Below are positions 61,966-64,000 of a stretch of 64,000 nucleotides of DNA, in pieces. Below the pieces are notes generated by a model. It saw nothing but the letters and a program-made list of their open reading frames with translations. It ran no database searches and was not told the DNA's origin. The position numbers and the translations under genes are program-made. Within the stretch, counting starts at the first letter, position 1. Each line of letters starts with the position of its first letter. Location: contig OZ037770.1 of assembly GCA_964035545.1 (NCBI GenBank), positions 13,720,642 to 13,784,641 on the forward strand. Reading direction: 5' to 3'. The stretch comes from Bugula neritina (Eukaryota; Bryozoa; Gymnolaemata; Cheilostomatida; Bugulidae).

Positions 61966-63541
61966 TCCATTCCTATCACGGGCAAAGAAAGACCATCAGG
62001 TCGGGTCAACGAGTGCATTTTCAAATAGTTTTTTAATCCTTTGTTAGACTAAAAAAGGTCTCCTGCATAAACTTTACCTGCTATGCTACCGTTCTAGGAC
62101 TATGTCATAGCAACCAATTGCATATGATATGCTAATTAATAATCAAACGCGTATCATAATACATCATTATAATTATACACCCTTGATAGCTGTAACATGT
62201 GAGTTTGTATGCATGGTTGTTTTGTTGTGAATATGATATGTATTCATGTGAGATAAGATATAGATGTGAGCAGTGAGGGGGCTACTTCAGTTGCATGTGG
62301 TCAGTCTAACCAGTAAGAGCTTACTGTAGGAGTCTTATTGGTTTTAAGGCAAAACTAATCACCAGCTCTATTCAAAGGTGGACTTGGTTTTTTCTAAGCA
62401 AGAGAGATATGTATGTATGCCGCATTATTATATTTATATACTAATATAGCATTCCATATTTAAATTATATTACAATTGTATTATTATATGTTATTTTATT
62501 ATATTTATAATTATATACTTCTAGTGTCATGTATGTTGGATTATTATATTGATATAAGATTACTTTAAGTACATTAAGGTTATATCATATTTATTATTAT
62601 ATGGTATGTCATATTATCTGTACAAGTACAAGTTATAATTAATAAGTTACGTTATATTTATGTTATTAAACATAATACTATTTACTTTTAGTATACTAAT
62701 AGTAATACCCTTTTTTATATTTATATAAATAAGAATTAGAATAAGATACATTATTACATGCTCATTACTATTAGTATTATTATATTTATACCAGTATGCA
62801 ATATTATATAATAATTAATATCATTATAAATATATTATTACATTTATATATCTGTGCACATGGTTACACTAAAATTAGGGTATAATGAACATAATAATAA
62901 TTTTACTAAACATTAAAGTTATTACATTCCAATTATTCAACGTTGATGATTGAAAGACAGCTGATTTTAGACAGCTCAAACTTTATAGTATACTAGGAAT
63001 TTATACAAATTATGAGAAATAAAATTAAATGGAAGATTAAAAGCTACGTTTAGTGAGTGTTGGCCAATCGGTTCATTTTTAATTGTCAATTGAGAAAAAG
63101 CAAAATAAAAGTTGATCAATCACCAATTGTCATCATCATGCTTCCCCACTGATACACACTCATTTAATATACATGTATTACATAATAATTATGTACAACT
63201 TATATTCTATAATCTATAATAATTACTAATAATCTGAGATGATGATTCAAATTCTAACTCTAATTTGCAGACTAATGGCATGGTTTCTTAAGCTTACGAA
63301 GCAGCTTTTCATATCTCTTTAAGGCTACTAATTTTTTTCAGCTTTTTATAGTACATAAACTGATTTGGTAGCATTTAACAATGATTTACCAATTGCTTTT
63401 TTGCATTAGTTAATGCTTGTTTATTGCCAATTTTTTCATTATTGTAAGCTATGGATCCTTATCGGTAGGTTGACAACATATATTTCTATTATGTGCTTGT
63501 AGATTGCTTGGGTTGATCGTATATCAAGATATTAATTCCAG

Positions 63542-63624
63542 CTGAGAAACCAGAAAAACCTCGTATGACAGCAGAAATCAAACGACTGGCTCTTAGAGCT
63601 ACCCTTTGGCCTCAGCAAACTCGA
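63542..63624 (+). CDS. Possible internal exon of an unidentified gene
   Basis: Framed by an acceptor (ttaattccag) and a good donor (ACTCGA|gtgagt), the 83 bases stay open and read EKPEKPRMTAEIKRLALRAT then LWPQQTR, entering in phase 1. The short ATG exon candidate at 63451 (MDPYR, donor gtaggt) does not fit that phase. The gene would continue past the window. Confidence 0.4.
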
Positions 63625-63670
63625 GTGAGTCTCTTTATTTCATTTTCTGAATTTTTATTCAGTAAATAAA

Positions 63671-63878
63671 ACTCACGCAGTTTACAGTCACTATCCCGGT
63701 GAGAACCCCTAATCGAAAGGTTTTTTTTAAAAACTGGTTAGGTACTTATTCATATGTGGCACAGGAACAATTATGACTGGAGGCTTTTCCTAACACCACC
63801 GATGGCCTTTACTGGGATTCGAACCACTGACCTTGTGTTTACTAAGCCAGTGCTCTAACCCCTAGACCACATCTGCTC
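63671..63878 (-). mobile_element. tRNA-derived SINE, copy C (best preserved)
   Basis: On the minus strand the element starts GAGCAGATGTGGTCTAGGGG (box A region), with a perfect box B GGTTCGAATCC. The body has CCTCCAGTCATAATTG and the 3' end CTGCGTGAGTTT. It is flanked by an 11-base target-site duplication with one mismatch: attcagtaaat at 63657-63667 and attcaataaat at 63879-63889. This confirms insertion by target-primed reverse transcription of a Pol III transcript. The central block may be one of the shared SINE domains, but I cannot assign it. Confidence 0.9.
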
Positions 63879-64000
63879 ATTCAATAAATTGTACTCAATT
63901 TTGTCCATTGAAGTAATACTTATATTATTTACATTTGATACTATCCTAAACATTGCCAAAAATACTATAATAATGCATAATATATGTTCTAGAATATTCA

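Larger units (their letters stand above)
55051..63540. other. Long AT-rich region without an intact gene
   Basis: 8.5 kb without a supportable complete gene. It may be the first intron and promoter region of SUPT3H plus intergenic DNA. Coding-like remnants at 56477-56597, 57680-57905 and 58750-59245 are listed separately. 62400-62900 is rich in TTATTATATTTATA words. Confidence 0.5.

Overview
This is a 64 kb piece of an AT-rich, intron-dense animal nuclear genome. Spliced genes with GT-AG introns, AATAAA signals, Pol III tRNA genes, a tRNA-derived SINE and a peptide-hormone precursor point to an invertebrate metazoan. The precursor and the level of divergence suggest a bilaterian, perhaps lophotrochozoan, but the sequence alone does not fix the taxon.

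Layout: 1-2.7 kb is low-complexity upstream DNA. An IBTK-like gene (+, 26 coding exons, 1274 aa: ankyrin, RCC1, two BTB domains) fills 2716-15785. MED14 (+, 30 coding exons, 1415 aa) fills 17474-35581, with two tRNA-Asp(GTC) genes on the minus strand in one intron. A retinol-dehydrogenase-like SDR (-, 8 exons, 333 aa) lies at 37263-40541, head to head with BORCS5 (+, 4 exons, 208 aa, 41556-45165). A four-exon neuropeptide precursor (+, 47414-48934, 102 aa) faces the SAGA subunit gene SUPT3H (-, 49755-54441, nine exons seen, N-terminal exon not found). From 54.5 to 63.5 kb the window is mostly AT-rich non-coding DNA with decayed coding-like fragments, and a possible exon at 63.5 kb. Exon models were built by hand. 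All coding phases close and every complete CDS length is divisible by three.

The genes are mostly housekeeping: transcription (MED14, SUPT3H), ubiquitin/BTK-type signalling (IBTK), lysosome positioning (BORCS5) and retinoid/lipid redox (SDR). They are unrelated neighbours rather than a functional cluster.

The striking feature is the tandem repeats. About twenty arrays, with unrelated units of 3 to 55 bp, start at, end at or contain an exon-intron boundary, more often the donor. In several, the unit holds the last or first exon bases plus the splice signal, so the real splice site has been copied many times. In BORCS5 the 36-bp unit contains the 3' splice site and is in frame, giving nine equivalent acceptors that would each add 12 residues. 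This looks like a local, recurrent mutational process that amplifies splice junctions.
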